Part shown: positions 22,501-37,824 of the stretch, in pieces
Layout: every line of letters begins with the position of its first letter
How positions within the stretch are numbered: position 1 is the first letter of the stretch
Origin: Chlorokybus atmophyticus
Taxonomy: Eukaryota; Streptophyta; Chlorokybophyceae; Chlorokybales; Chlorokybaceae
Assembly: GCA_009103225.1 (NCBI GenBank)
Contig: RHPI01001259.1
Span: forward strand, 71,596 to 135,595
Direction of reading: 5' to 3'
DNA length: 64,000 nucleotides
Position numbers and translations under genes: made by a program
The notes under the pieces: generated by a model
Database searches by the model: none
Told to the model about the DNA's origin: nothing
The model's input: only the letters and a program-made list of their open reading frames with translations

Positions 22501-25500
22501 TCGTCTTGTCGCAATGCATGACACATGCGCACACGTGCACGCATACGAGCGCATAGTAGCATACACACATGAACGCGCATATGCACACACGGTTGCACAC
22601 ACAGGCTCTCTCACACGCGCTTGCACAAGCACTTGTGCACACCCGCACAAGCGCATGCGCGCGCACACGCACACACACGCGCATGCAGTTGCTTGCGAGT
22701 GCACACACCCACCCACACACAACTCATGCTGACACGTTGCACACGACAGAGCGTGAGCCTCCCCACCACCGTCACCAACCTCCCTTCCGACAAGGGCAAG
22801 TTCCTCATCTCCTACTCCACGCCTCTCGCGGGCGCATACTCTCTCTCTGTCCAACTCCTTCGACGCACCGACAGCCAGCTGCAGTTCATACGGTTCGTGT
22901 GTTGGTTGTGCGAGAACACAACAACACAACAAGTTGTTGTTGTTGACATGTGGTGCATGCATCAGAGGTGCGGATGGACTCTATGGAAGCAATGGCCCGG
23001 GCAACTCGCCGTTCGTAGTGACTGTGCTGCCAGCAGACTTCAGCGTGGCACAAACTTCCGTGAGAGACACGCACACATGCATGCACACTCACACATGAAC
23101 ACGCAGTCAGCATGCACGCACACATAAACACATGCATGCGCACGCGCGCGCGCACATCTCACTCGCGTGTGCACGCAGATGTACGCGTGGCACCTTAGTG
23201 ATAGCGGTTACGTCCTCCTGTCCACATCGCAAGGTGTGACACACGCCCTCGCGGACGCCGAGGGCATCATCGACATCGTGCCTCTCACCTCTCTATCCGC
23301 CAACGTGGGCGATCAAGGCAGCTTCTTCATCCAACGCAGAGACAAAGTACAAAAGTTAGCGCCATTCTGTTGGTTATGTTGGTTTGTTGTGTCGGGTGAC
23401 CCAACATGTTGATGTGTGTATGTGTGTATGATGTGCTTTTCCCGTCACACGCAGTTCTCCAACCTTCTCACTGATGCGGGCAACGCTTCCTTTGCGGTGT
23501 CGATGTCGGCGATGGTTAACAGACAGCTTGTGACGATCATCCCCACGGTCACGTATGTGGTTGGCAGCGGGGCGTACAAGGTGGCGTACATCGTGCAGGC
23601 GGTAAGTTGCTGGTGAGAGCTGGGTTGTGTGGTGGATGTGTTGATGTGGGGTCTGATTTGTGTTATGAACGTGCAGGCGGGTGTGTACAAAGTGCGTATC
23701 ACGTTTGGAAGCCAGCAACTTCTGGATGGCAATGGCAATCCATACAACCTGACAGTGAGTTACTCTGTGTGTGTGTGCGTGCGTGCACGCGTGTGCACAC
23801 ACGTCCGTGTTATGTTTGTGAGCCACATACGAATGTGTGTATGCAACGCGATCTCACACACGCATGCAACACAGGTTACTCCTGGCGCGACTTGGGCTGG
23901 CTCAGTCACGTCCTTCGGCCCCGGTTTGCGTGGTGGCGTGATCAACAAGGAGTCTTCTTTCACCATCGTTGCTCGCGATCGCTACGGCAACCCTCAGGGC
24001 GACACGCAGTCTGGCGACACGCAAAAACAAGAAGCCCTCCTTTACGACGTGCAGCTACTGTTGTGTCAGGACGGCACGCCCTCTTCGTGCACACCCGGGA
24101 GTGATATCTACGGGACCGTCACGCCCGATATCACCACGCCAGGACAGTATATCGCCAAGTTTGTACCAACGATCCCCGACACGACGTATCTGATGTGGTT
24201 GAGGTACGATAATCAGCTCGTGCAAGGGTTGACAGACACGGGAAGCACGTTTCCGATCAGCGTGCAGTTTTTGTCAACACTCGGGGCGGCACAAGAGGCC
24301 AACACTGTAGTGGACCCGCCGTACTATGGTATGTTGTTGCCTTCAACTAGTAGTTTGCGTGCTCACGCACGCACATGCGCACAACTTGTGTGTGTGAGAA
24401 TGTGCGTCACATGTGCGCGCAGGCACGCGCGCACGTACGTGCGTGTGTGCGTGCACGTGCGTGTCTGTGTACATGCGCTTCTGTCTTGTTGTTGTTGGGC
24501 GCATTAACATACCATTTGGGCAGGTGGGACTGTTGGTGAGGCTCAATTGATAACCGTGCGTGCGCGTAACCGGCAGAATATGGACCTGGAAGACGGAGGT
24601 ATGTGCACATATGATGCACATGTGCGCATATGTTGGGTTATGCGAGGTCATGTGGTAATGTGTGTACATATACCGACACAGGGTCTTTGGAGGAGCTCAA
24701 CGTGCAGATGCAGCTGTTGCAAGACGGTGTGGAGACATTCAAAGTCCCGACAGACGGCTCGTGGCTGTCTCTCGCAAGTGGTGATGTTGTCGACGGTGCG
24801 GATGGCACGTACCTCATCACCTTCCCGCCATATGTGGACGCCAACACCAGCACACTTAAGTCCCTCACCGTAGCCGGCACGTATCGCGTGTCGATCACCG
24901 CACGATCACCCACCCACTCTACTGCAATCAACATCGGCACGGCCTCCAAGACCGCATCAACACCTTTTGATGTGGTGTTGGCTCCCGACACAACTTCCGC
25001 AACAACTTCCGAGCTTGTGGAAGGTCTCAAACCCAGCCAATCACTGGTCCCGGGACAGGCGTTGACTGGCATCGCGGGTGACCTGAGGACCTTCTGGGTC
25101 CGGGGTCGGGATCGGTTTGGGAACGCTCAGACTTGGGACGTGTTTCAGGGCGCCGATAACTTTAGTGTGCTTGTTGTGTCGGAGGTGGTGGGCAACGTGT
25201 CCACGTTTGCGCTGCCTGTGACGGATAACCGCGACGGCACGTACCAGGCGCAGTGCGTGCTCACGCAGGCTGGGGTGTATAACGTCAACGCGTGGCTGCT
25301 ACCAAGCGGGGAAACAACACCACTTGCGTTGCTGTCGCAACCCGTCACCGTGACTATCACACCTGGTAAGGCTTGTGTGTGTGCGTGTGCGTGTGTGGGT
25401 GTGTGCGCATACGTGCATGCGCACTTGCATGTGGGGCGTGCATGCACAGCCACACTCTCTACAACTGAACCCAACATATGTCCTTTCAGGGCCTCTTGTG

Positions 25501-28500
25501 GTTGAGAAGTGTGCCGTGGGTGGTTCCGCTGCTTGGATGAACCCACCCATAGGCTCCCCGTCTTCCTTCTACATCCAGGAGATGGACGCCTACGGCAACA
25601 TGCGCACGGGTCAAGCCACACTCCGCCGTACTCTCACAAACACCCCTCTCGAGTTCATCGCACTCTTCCAACACACAACCAACACCTCCTACTCCTACAC
25701 GGCCCTCAGCGTGTACACGTTGTCGGGCCGCCACTTCATCACGTACAACACGGGTGGGCCCTTAAGCAAAGGTGGCAACTACGCTCTAACAATAACCTCC
25801 GACGGCTCATCTTTACAAGGTGGATATGTTGTGTCGGTCGCCCCGGGACCAATATACCTACCACTTTGCGTGGCTTCGGGGCGAGGCGTGGCACGCGCCA
25901 ACTATCCGCCCGTTGGCACGGAGAAAGCCGGCATAGTTGCCAACGTGACGGTTCAAGCAACAGATCAGTACGGTAATGCGCTTGTGCGTGGCGGGGATGC
26001 ACTCGCAGCGAGGTTGTATCCGGTTGGGGCGGGATCGGCCTTTGATGCGGTCGTGGTTGATAACGAGGATGGCACGTATGCGGCGCAGTATACGGGAGTG
26101 AAGTCGGGGGACTATCTGTTGCAGATCTCACTCGGAGCACAGGTGGGTGGGTGTGTACGTGTGTGTGCGCGTGGGTGTGTGCGTGCTTGCTAGTTATACC
26201 TTGATACCTGTCTGTCTCCGTGCATGAGTGCGCGCGAGCACACACACACATGCATGCATGCACACATCCACGCATGCGCAAGCACACATGCGCATCCATG
26301 CGCGCGCGCGCGCGCACACACACACACACCTGCGTGCATGTGCGTGCGCGTGTGCACATTTTTTACCAAAAGCGCTGACTGTGCCATGGTCTGATGCGCG
26401 CAACCCTTTGTCTCAGGTCTTGCCAACATCACGCTACGTGCCCTTACCTGGCTCAACTCTCCTCGCTAGCGTGCCACCTCAACTCCCCGGCGTGATCGTC
26501 CGCATCATGCCGGGCCAACTCTCCTCCTCCAACACGTACGCCGTGAGCGCCATGTTGGCGGGGGCACGCACGCTCATTGCGGGAAGCGCACTCACCTTCA
26601 CTGTTGTTGCACGCGACACGTTCAAACAAAACAAGACAGATACGGATGCAGATAGTTACCTCAACGCCAACATTGTTTACAATGTCAACAACACGTACCC
26701 AGGGAGAGATGTTGTGTCGGATACGACGTGGACACTTAATACAGATGGGCTGTATCAGAAGGAGTTGCCGCTCACGCAACGGGTCGGCACGGCCGAGTAC
26801 GTGTACACGCAAGAGAGTGCTGACGGAGGCGTGGCGTTGTACATAGCGGGCAACTATACGCTCAACGTCCACATGGTGCACCTCCTTATCAACACGACGA
26901 CCAACGTCACGAGCGTGGTGGATGTGGTACATGTTGGGTCCGGGGATGTTACATCACCCTACAACATTACCATCAACCCCGGGCCGTCGGACCCAACAAC
27001 AACGGGGTTTCTGCCGCAGACGTGTGGACCCGTAGCGTGGACGGGAACCAACATGTTGTACCCGTTCGGGGAGTGTGTCAACAGCACGGCGAGTAAAAGC
27101 CTCGCGAGTGTGAGTACACAAAGTGTCGTGGAAGATGCGTGGTTCCTTGCCACGGCGGGAAAGATGACCACGCTCACGGTGCAGCTGTATGACCTGTATG
27201 AAAATGTGCAGGTACAGAGATGTGTGTGTGCGTGTGTGTGTGTGTGTGTGTGCGTGTGCGAGTACGGGTTGGTGGCTGGTGTGTATATGCGTGCGTATGT
27301 GCGTGCGTGTGTGTGCGCAGACGCACAAACCTGCGCGTGTGTAGTGACTCGCATGTTGAAAAACGGACTTCCTTTGCAGATAGCTAACGACGTGACGGGT
27401 AGGATGAACGACGTGGTTGTGGTCACTATCGGCGAGAGCGTCACCACAAAACGTACGTTCTTGTTACTGTTGCCTCCTGACTCGACACTGTCTGAGTACT
27501 CAAGATGAGTATGTTTGCGCAGCGTGTCCAGATGCAGCGTTGGCACGCGAGACCGATACGTGCACGGCCGTTAGTCCACAGTACCCTTTGCCCCCTGACT
27601 ACGTTGGTATGAACCTCACGGCGTACAACGCGTACACCCTCAGCGCACCCAACTCTTTCACCCTCACGTTCACGATCACAACCCAACTATACGCATCCCT
27701 TCGCCCTTACCTCCTCACGCTCACACTCAACAGCCTCTCCATCAAAAGCTCACCCGCCAACATTGTGATACAACCCGGCCCGACACATCCCAACATGTGC
27801 AGCGCGCAAGGCGCAGGTCTCAACCGCACACGTGTCGGCGCGTCCACATATTTCACTGTTACAGCGAGGGATGCGTACGGCAACGTGCAGTTTAATGTGG
27901 GGGAAGCCAACAACTTTGCCATCAACATGGTGTTGTTGCTGGGCACGAATGCGCTGGGTGGGCAGATTGTTGTGAAGGGGTGTTACCCGTTCACGCCGGA
28001 GTGCGCGTTTGGTATCGACTATGTGGGTGTTGGGTACGGTGTGTACAACGCGTCGTATGTGACGCAAAACGCCGGGAGATACACGATATACATCACCCAC
28101 AATGGCATCCTCATCGGCAACGGCAACAACAACAATACCACAAACACAACAACAACAACAACAACAACATACACAACAACAGTGTACCCGGGTGTCACGA
28201 GTGCGGGTCAATGCACGGCTTACGGGCCGGGTCTCACCGGCGGCGTGTCCAACATAGCCACGGGTTTCATCATCCAAGCGCGTGATAGGTATGGCAGTCC
28301 TCAGGTGTGGTTGAGTGAGAGTGAGAGCGAGGACACGTTCGTCGCGGTGGTGTACCAACCCGCCTCCTCGACCAACGGGAGTCCACTCAAGGTGGACACG
28401 CCAGTCGACAACCAGGATGGCACGTACTATGTTGGGTACACGCCGCTCGTGGCAGGCACACACTCGGTCATTGTCACCCTGAACGATGTGCCCATACAGG

Positions 28501-31500
28501 TCAGCACGTGTGTTTTTGCGTGTGCGTGTGTCCGTGATGTTGACATGAGATGTATGCGATGTGCAGGGGAGTCCGTTCACGGTTGTGGTGAGACCCACCG
28601 ATGGCGATATTGTCCCTCGCGCGTGCGTGCTCGTGGACAATGTTGGCTCGCAGCTGCTGGGCTTGCCACCTTACGCCGCAGGCACCAACAACACCATACG
28701 CGTGCAGGTAAGAAGCACACACATGTGGACAGGCACACACACGCACACGCGCACGCACCCACCCACCCACCCACCCACCCGCCCGCACACATGTGCACAC
28801 ACACACGCGCAGACGCGCACGCGCGCACACGCACATGCACGCATTAACGTCGGGTCCCACACAGGCGATGACGTTGGTTGGTGTGCAAGCTGCCCCGAAG
28901 CTCTTTGGTGGCGACAGCGTAATCGCTCGTTTGACCGGCCCTTCCAGTACAAACACAACATTACCCGTTACCGACAACGCCGACGGCACTTACTCCTTCA
29001 CACTAGACTCTCTATCCCTCGCCGGCACATACCGCGTGTTCGTGCAAGCATGCAAGGGAACAACATTACCATCATCCTGTATCTACATCAACATACGCTC
29101 CTCGCCGTTTGGACTCGCCATAACTCCAGCAAGCACGGACCCAACGTCTTCGTACGTGGTGGAGCTGGCGAACCCGACGGCACGCGTCACGCGCGTGGCG
29201 GGAGGCGTGGCCACGTTCACGGTGCAGGCAAAGGATAGGTTCGGGAATGCGCAGCAGTACTCGGCAACGGCGGCGCCGACGGTGTTCGACATCGGGGTCA
29301 ATAGCACAACCGTACCCGTCAAGTTTACACAAGTACGTGATGTGGGCGAGTGTTTTACTCTTTGTTCGTGACCAGCATAGCCTCCTTTTGCTGTGATACA
29401 CACATTTTCGCACACAACCATGCATGCGTGCACACGAACACGCGCACTTGCACGCTCATGCACACTCTATCTTTGACACACGCATGCGCACGCGCACATA
29501 TACTCTTTCTCCCACACACATCCACATGTGCGTACGCACACACATGCACGCATACACACATACGCACATTTACAAGTACCCACACACACACAGGTGCCCG
29601 CCGCCACAGGGAGCACTGGCCTCGCCTCCGGCACCTACAGCATAACCGACCAGTTCGACGGCACGTGGCGCCTCTCCCTTAACGCCACCTCCGCCCAACT
29701 CTACTCCCTCTCCATCACACTGAACAACTCCCCCTTGCGCGGCAGCCCTTACGCATTAACAATAGTCCCCTCATCCACCAACATACCCAACAGCATCATA
29801 ATTGGGTCCACTCCCCTCTTCCAACCCTCGGCCGCGGGCGCACAGACCCAACTATACATCCAAGCGCGCGACGTGTGGGGCAACTATCTCACCTCAGGTG
29901 GAACCAACTTCAAGGTCCAACTCGACATGTTGTCTCAACCGAGTCAGGCGGGGACGGGTTCTCTCACAGCGTTGGCGGGTGTGGTGTGTCCTTACCCGAG
30001 CGCGAGTTGTGTTTACGGTGCCAATGAAGATGGGGTGTTCCAATTCGCCGCGGACGGCAAACAGATCACGAGTCAGGTGAGGGTGAGTGATGTGGGGGAC
30101 GGGACGTATGCGGTGAGTTATATGAGTCAGTTGAGTGGGGAGGCCGCGTTGTCGCTGTATGCGCCGCAAGGAGCGGCGCAAGTGGAGTATGCGGTGTGCG
30201 CAACGACGGATGCCAACGCAATCTGCTCACAGGTATACACATACGAGGATACAAGCATGCACACAGTCACACACGCACAAGCACATGAGTGCGTGTGTTT
30301 GAATGCATTGCGCGCGTGCGCACATACCCACCCACACACGCATCACAATCCTATCACTGCTTACTGCCACTCTAACACACATCCCCACACACGCAGCTTG
30401 CGTATGTGAGCACGGGCGGCCTCTTAACCGTCTCCTTCTCCCCCGGCGACGTGTACGCTCCCGAGTCTTTCGCCACTTCCCGTTCCAACACTCTCTCCCT
30501 CGCTCTCGCGGGTTCCCTCAACACCTTCACCATCTCGGCTTTCGACTTCTACCGCAACCCCCAGAACAAGGCCGGGTATCTATTTGATGTTGGGTTGACG
30601 CGGGTGGGAGACGGGAGACGAGTGTTGGGAGCGAGCGGGTATGTGAATGGAGTGTATGTGGGGAGTTATGTGGTGACCGTGGTGGGGGAGTATACGATGA
30701 CGGTCAGGAGGAACTATCTGAATATCAACGGGAGCCCGTTTAGGGGACTGGTCGTCGTGCCGGGTAAGTGTGTGTGCGTGTGCGTGGGCGTGTGCGTGGG
30801 CGTGTGCGTGGGCGTGGGCGTGGGCGTGGGCGTGGGCGTGGGCATGGGCGTGAGCGTGTGCATGTGCATGTTCGCGCTCGTGTGTGTGTGTGTGTGCGTG
30901 CGTGAAATGAGATGCTTCCTACTGTGTTGTTGGCTGCTTATGTGTGCGTGCGTGTGGTGTGCGTGCAGGTGGCACCAATGGCACGCATTGCCGGCTCAAC
31001 CACACGATGGCCACGATGCCGGACCCGACAACTGGTCAGCTAGTGCGCACCTTTGTCGCCGTGGCTGGCGCCGTCACCAACTTTACTGTCACAACAGCAG
31101 ACTCGTATGGCAATCTCAGGACAAGCGGTGAGTGTGATTGACACACACGTACACACAAACATGCACACACGCACACGCACATGCACGCTCACGCACTCGC
31201 TCATGCGCGCGCGCGCGCTCACACGTACACACACACACACACACACTTGTGCAGGTGACGAGGTGATTGTGATCACGGTTGGCACGCTCTATGAGGGCTC
31301 TACCTACGACCACAAGGACGGCGTGTACACGGGTCAATACGCCGTGCCAACATCTGGCACTTACGACCTCCGCGTGCAAGTGAACCAGGTCGACGTGACC
31401 CAACCCACAGAACTCTTCGCGCCGTACAACACCGTGCCAGGCGGGTACTTTCCGCTTATAGTTGTCGCGGGCCCAACATACGCTTACACGTCTGAAGCGA

Positions 31501-34500
31501 CGGGTGCCGGCTTGATCGGTACAGATGCGGGTGAACCCACACTTATTACAGTGAGAGCGAGAGACAAGTTCCTCAACAACAAGCTTGTTGGCGGGGACGC
31601 GTTTGTGGCAACGTTTGTTGGACCCGTTGGCGTGTATGTTGTGTCGAGTGAAGACAACGGGGACGGGTCTTATGCGATAGTGTACACGCTACCCGTGACG
31701 GGGTTGTACAACTTGTCGATAACGGATGGAGTGGGTGTTAATGTGGCCAACAGTCCCTTCGCACAGAGCGTGAGAGTGTCTCCCGCGGGGATATCACTCA
31801 ATAGTACGCTTGTTGTTGTGTCGAGCGCGCCCGTGACTGCGGGACAGAGCGTCACGTTGGGTGTGAACCTGGTGGACACGTTCGGCAACCCTGTCGAGGA
31901 TGGAGATAAAGTGAACTTTGGTGTTGTTGTGTCGGCAAGCGCCAACAGGCGTGTGACCCCACGCCAAGTGTTGGCTTCGGGCTCTTCTTTGCTCCAGCAA
32001 CAGACTTTTTCCAACAACAACGCGAGTAGTAACGGCGCACTCCCAACATATGTTGGGTACAACCTCACGTACGTCGCGAGTTGGGGTGTCGTTCACGCCG
32101 TCAGCATGACTTATCACGGGCGACACATTGCTGGGAGTCCCATGATGTTGTCCGTGACGGCGGGTCCAACAAGTGCCAACAAGACCTACGCGACGGGTCT
32201 CGGCGTAACCCGCGGGATTGTCAATACGTTGGGTTCGTTGCGCATACGTGCTGTGGACGCGTACGGCAACGCGCGTCCCAACGGCGGGGACACATTTGTT
32301 GTTACACTTCTACAACCTGATGGGAAGGACCTACGCGCGGACGTGTATGATCTTGGCAATGGCGTGTACGTGGCCAACTACACGTACACGCAGCGGGGAA
32401 ACCACACGATACTCATCAACCTCATGCTGCCCGTGCTCACGCCAGCGGGGTTTTACATCAAGCAAGCGTATGCTATAGCGGGAAGCCCGTACCGCGCCAA
32501 CGTGATACGTGTACTCGACAACAACATGACACCCACTGCCAACTACACATACGCGTACGGGGATGGCCTCAACTATGCCATCGCGGGGGTGAGAACAACA
32601 TTCTTCGTGCAAAGTGTGGCTCAATCCGTCACAGCTGAGGTCCTCAACAACAACGGGGTGCTCGACACAACAATTATGAACAACGTATCTTTGACTATCG
32701 GCGGCTTCTCCACTCACTTCTCCGCATCGATCCGCCTCAACAACAACAACAACATCATGTTGGACGCAAATGTGTCGGACAACAAAGACGGCTCCTACTC
32801 TATCTCCTACCAAACCAACATGAGTGGTTGGTACGGTGTTGTTGTGTTGTACGAAGGTGTTGCTATGAAAGGGAGTCCTTTCTCCCTCTTTGTTTTCGCG
32901 GCCGACACATCCATCGACACGTCCACATTGACCCACATGTCCAATGCTATGGCGGGCGTGACCCAACATGTTGGCGTGAAGTCCAAAGACGCGTACGGCA
33001 ACGCCCAATCGGGATCGAAAAGTGTACCCGCAAAGACATTCCAACTTGTGGATGATAGTTGGGAGGCATATGTGACATATGTGCAAGGCACTGTGCTGAG
33101 CAAACAGGCGCAAAAGGACCTGAGTGGGTCTGTTGTGATGACCAACGCACAGGACGGGACCTTTACGTTGGGTTTCTTACCCACGGTGACCGGGTTGTAC
33201 AGCGTGTCGGTTACGTTGGCGCGAACACCCGCGGCAACATACACAACCAATGTCGTGGCAGCCAACATAGCTGCTCAATACACTATACTGTTGGGTGAGA
33301 ACGATGCGAGTATGGAAGACGCGTTTCACGCCGCACGCGCGTTGCAAGTGTTTGCATTGGTTGTGGCCGCATACGATGCGTATGGCAATAAGATTAATGT
33401 TGGGGGTGAGGGTGGCCGCGTGTACGTGCAGTACCAGAGCGCAGACGTGCCGGACGTGATGTATACCAACATTACCGACACCAACAACGGCAACTACAGC
33501 GCCTCATTCACGGTGGAGAGCACCGGCGTGTACACGCTGAGCGCGTACGTCAACAACGTCCTCGTGACCAATGGCAACCCGCTGGCAACTTACACGGCGA
33601 GAGGTGCCATCGCAACCGTGGCAACGGATCCCAACATGTGCAAGATTGTTGGGTCTTCTGCCACGTCTGGCGTGGCGGGAACACCCGCCACGTTCCACAT
33701 ACAGGCCAGAGACTCGGTGGACCGCATCAACGCGGGTGGCGGGGACGTGTACAAAGTGGTGATATCCCCACAACAACCCACCAACGAGTATGGCATTGTG
33801 CTAAAGACATACGAGTACATTGCGCTGGACGTGGCTCAAGGCAACACGACGCAAGGCTTGTATCGAGTCGACTACACTATAGCCGACTTCGGCTCCTACA
33901 CCGTGAGCGTGTATCTCCACACGTCCACATACATATTGTTGTCCGCAACCCCACTTGACCTTCTTGTTGGTAAGGCTGCTGCACCCGCCTCGTGCATCGC
34001 CCTCACGCCTCCTTGCACCAACGAGGCCATCTTCACCGACAGTGCCGTCGGCATCACCCTCACCTTCAACACTCCCACCGACCGCGCGGGTTTCAACGGC
34101 GTGGAGTCTTGCGCCAACCTGTTCGACGCCGCGTCGATGTTGTTCTTGGGGAAGGGGCCGCTGTGTAGTTGGGTCACGGATACCGTCGTGCAGGTGGCGG
34201 TCGGGTACGGGGCAACGATACAAGAGTTGTGGCAACTTGTGTTCTTGCCAGATGCGATATTGACAAAGCAAAGGAATTCGGGGTACCTGGCGGGGTCGGT
34301 CAGCGTGGAGAGGCCAGTCAATCCGCCACACCCTACTGCAGTTGTGCAGGTGAGAGGTGGTTGATGTCTGCCTTTGGTTTTATGACAACTACTCTTCCTG
34401 CGAACAGATAGCTTATTTCCTACATGCGCGCATACTCATACTCATACGCATGCACGTGCACACACACACACACACATGCGCACACACAGGCAGGTGTGCG

Positions 34501-37500
34501 CGCTCGCACGCACATACACATGCAGGCATCTGCATGTGAGCGTTCGTGGGACGGACATAACCACACGCCCGCACGCATGTTATGCAGGCACATGCACACG
34601 TACAAGCGCTCACTTGCGCGCACACGCATGCACACACCCATCCACCCACCCAAACACATTCCAGGCCCCCACTACTCTCGGTTCCTGCGACGACTTCACG
34701 TTGGACGCCTCCGGCTCCTACGGCACCGCGGGTCGCGCTTTGTCCTACGCTTACGGCGTTCGTCCCAACGTCCCCAACGAGCCCGCCATCTCCCGCTTCT
34801 TATCCGACACGCCCACATCCTCCTCCTCCGTCACATTACCCTCACAACTCCTCGCCGTCGACACAACATACACCTTCATGTTGTCCGTGCAGAACTTCCT
34901 CGGGGAAAGTGGGTTGGTGTATCACAGCGTGGTGAGGAGGGATTACCCGCTACCTAATGTGATCATCGAGGGACCCGCCGTACAACGTGTGTATAGGAGT
35001 CAAGACGTGCGTGTTTATGCGACTGTGGCTCTATCGGCGTGTTTTGACTCGGCTCCAGATATGTTGTTTGTGTGGACTTTGGCTTCGGGGTCGCCTTTCT
35101 TCGAGTTGGACGAGCAGACGAGTAAGACACGCACACTCTTCATCCCCGCCAACACGTTGTCGGCCGGGTTGACCTATGGACTGACCATCCATGGTGAAGT
35201 TGTGTCGGACCCGACGCGCCTATACAACGAGGCTACTGCGTTGGTGGTTGTGCTCGTGTCGCCGATAGTTGTCAACGTGCAGGCCGCGATGGTTGTGTCG
35301 GCGGGTGATGTGGTCATGTTGGATGCATCTACATCAAACGATCCCGATGACCAAAACCCAACGTATCCCGTCCCGCCTTTCGGCCCGTTCTTCTTCAAGT
35401 GGGCGTGTGTGCGTGCCAACGATAGTGGCCCGTGCTTCGTGGACACGTTGGGGTTGTTGTATCCAGACCCGTTGGAGAATGTACTCACGTTGGCACCCGG
35501 CACGTTGCCAGCCGGGTCGGATTATTTGTTTACTATCACAGCGAGTAAAGAGCCACTCTATGACGGGAATGGCCCCATACCTGGACGCACGCAAAATGTC
35601 GTGAAGAGGATCACGTGAGTGCGTGTATGTGCGCGCGCGCGTGCGTGTGCATGCGTGTGCACGTGTATGCATGTGTGTGTGTGTACGTGTGTGTGTGCTT
35701 GTGTCGCATACCAACATGTTGTTATTATTGTGATGTGTGCAGTGTGTTGGGACCCGAGCAGCTTCAGTCCAACCGGAGGCGGCGGCTGCTGCAGGCGACA
35801 TCCAATGTGGTTCCCGTCGTGTGGATCGACCCCGTTGCACCAATCGTCAACGCTAACGATCGCCTCGCAATACGGGTGAGCGTGTGTTTGTAATTGAGGC
35901 AGAGGCAGATAGGGTGTGTGACTATCGGTTGCATGTACACAAGCACACCTGCACACACTCGCAAGCACCCATATTACAGATGATATTACTGATGGCCTGA
36001 CTCACTAACTTGTGCAAAAGGGTGGCATCATGAACGATACCGTCTACGGCGCGAGGACAACCTACTACTGGGAGGTTGTATCTGGCCGTCTCGACCTCGA
36101 CTCCTACCCTTTCAAGGTTGCCACTCTCCGCAACAACTCCCACTTAGTCATCCTTCCCGGCGCGCTTTCAGCAGGACAGACCTACTTGCTGCGTCTGAAC
36201 GCGACGAATGAAGACTCGGGACTCACGGGGTATAACGAAGTGGGGTTCGTGGCCAATGGGGCACCCACGTCGGGAGTGTGCGCGGCCACGCCGCTTGTGG
36301 GGTTTGCGAGTCAGACGACGTTCACGCTAGCGTGCTCGGTAGGACTCTGCTCCCCTGCTTGCGTGCATGTGTGTACGTGTGCGCGCGTTCGCTCATGTGC
36401 ACGTGCACGTGTTGTTGTACGTGTGCATCCCTGTATGTGTGTGCACATGTGTGCGTGCATGTGTGCCTGGTCATGTGCGCATGCTCGTGCGTGTGCATGT
36501 GCGTGTGTTGTCAGGTGATGATAGCGATTTGTGTGTTTCAGGCTTGGGAGGACGACGACAACCAGGCCGTTCAGTACGAGTGGCGCTACACCGACCCCAC
36601 CTACAACTGGGAGATCCCTCTCGTCCCCCGCTCCAAGACCAACCAAGCATCCGTCAAGCTCCCTCCCGTCACCGTGAGCAACAACTCCTACACACTCACC
36701 CTCGTCGCTTACATCGTAGATAGATTCGACGCCAAGTCACGAGTAGAACTCAACGTGACAGCATACATGCCAACACTGTCGAGCAACAACAACAACAACG
36801 ACACAGACACATTCAGCGTCACAGACTATGTGGAGAACCTCCTCACATCCAATGACTCCCTCCCTTACGCCCTCGGCACAGGCAACATCATCCAGATAGT
36901 CAACATAGCCAAGTCCTCTTCACGTCTCCACAACTTGGCTGCTTCACAACGTGCTTCACGCCCCCAACGTGTTGCTCCCGCGGGTGCGCCTCTCACTCCT
37001 CAAGAAGAAGCGCAGGCGAGACAGGATGAAGAGGACGTGGCGAATGCGTGTCGGCACGCGGGAGTGATGTTGGGAGCCTTGCAGAGGGTGATTGATAGCT
37101 TGAGAATGAGTGGCGTGGAGATGAGTCTGGTGGGGGATGCGTATAGAGAAGCGGCGGCGATGGGGGAGTGCTACTCGGTGAATGATACGGACAACACGCA
37201 GAGAGCGGTGAGTGTAGATAGTGTGCGCGTGGGTGTTGTTCACGCACACGCACGCGTATGCACTGATGCTGGACATGAGTGGGCACTTGTGGACTTGAGC
37301 AAGTCACGAGTGTGCTCCAACTTCAGTGTGCGCGTGCATGTGCGCGTGCGCATGTGTGCATGCGTGCGTGTGCGTGTGCGCCTGGGGCACGCCCGCATGT
37401 GTGTATGCATACAACACTCATTATTGTCCCCATGCAGGCCGCTGCCGTCAGCCAGCTTGCTTTGAATGCCGCTAGCATGGGTTCCCCCGAGCCCCTGGCC

Positions 37501-37786
37501 TCCCAATCCCTCCTCGACGCCGCCTCCTCCCTCTCCACCTCCTCCTCCTCCTCCTCCTCCTCCTCCTCCAACTCCAACTCCACTTCCCACACCGTTCAGA
37601 CCATCGTCCAGAACTTAGCATTAGCGGGGACGAAGATGTCCGTGCCGGGAGAGACGCCCTTCAGCGTGGCGAGCAAAGGACTGCAGTTGTCGGCGAAAGT
37701 GGTGGTGGGGGACCCCGCGGGAGAAGTGGTGTTGCCATCTGTGCCGGGTTCGGGCCAGGACTCGGCACCAACCGTGCAGGTGAGAG

Positions 37787-37824
<38 letters not shown>

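Larger units (their letters stand above)
19765..33960 (+). other. About 26 filamin-type (Ig-like) repeats in the ectodomain
   Basis: From about residue 517 to 4045, repeated units of 95-140 residues carry the filamin/ABP280 core. This is a strand of the form FTVxARDxYGN followed by a GGD-like turn, then a DxxDGTY strand and a GSPF/V edge strand. Clear examples are FYIESRDQFGNRRSSGGDP, FTIVARDRYGNPQ, VTVQATDQYGNALVRGGDAL, FTVTARDAYGNVQ, FTVQAKDRFGNAQ, ITVRARDKFLNNKLVGGDAF, LRIRAVDAYGNARPNGGDTF and FHIQARDSVDRINAGGGDV. Several units are degenerate. Many Asn-X-Ser/Thr sites fit an extracellular position. Exon 29 (31255-34349, 3,095 nt) holds about seven repeats without an intron, while the others are split irregularly. 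Confidence 0.85.
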
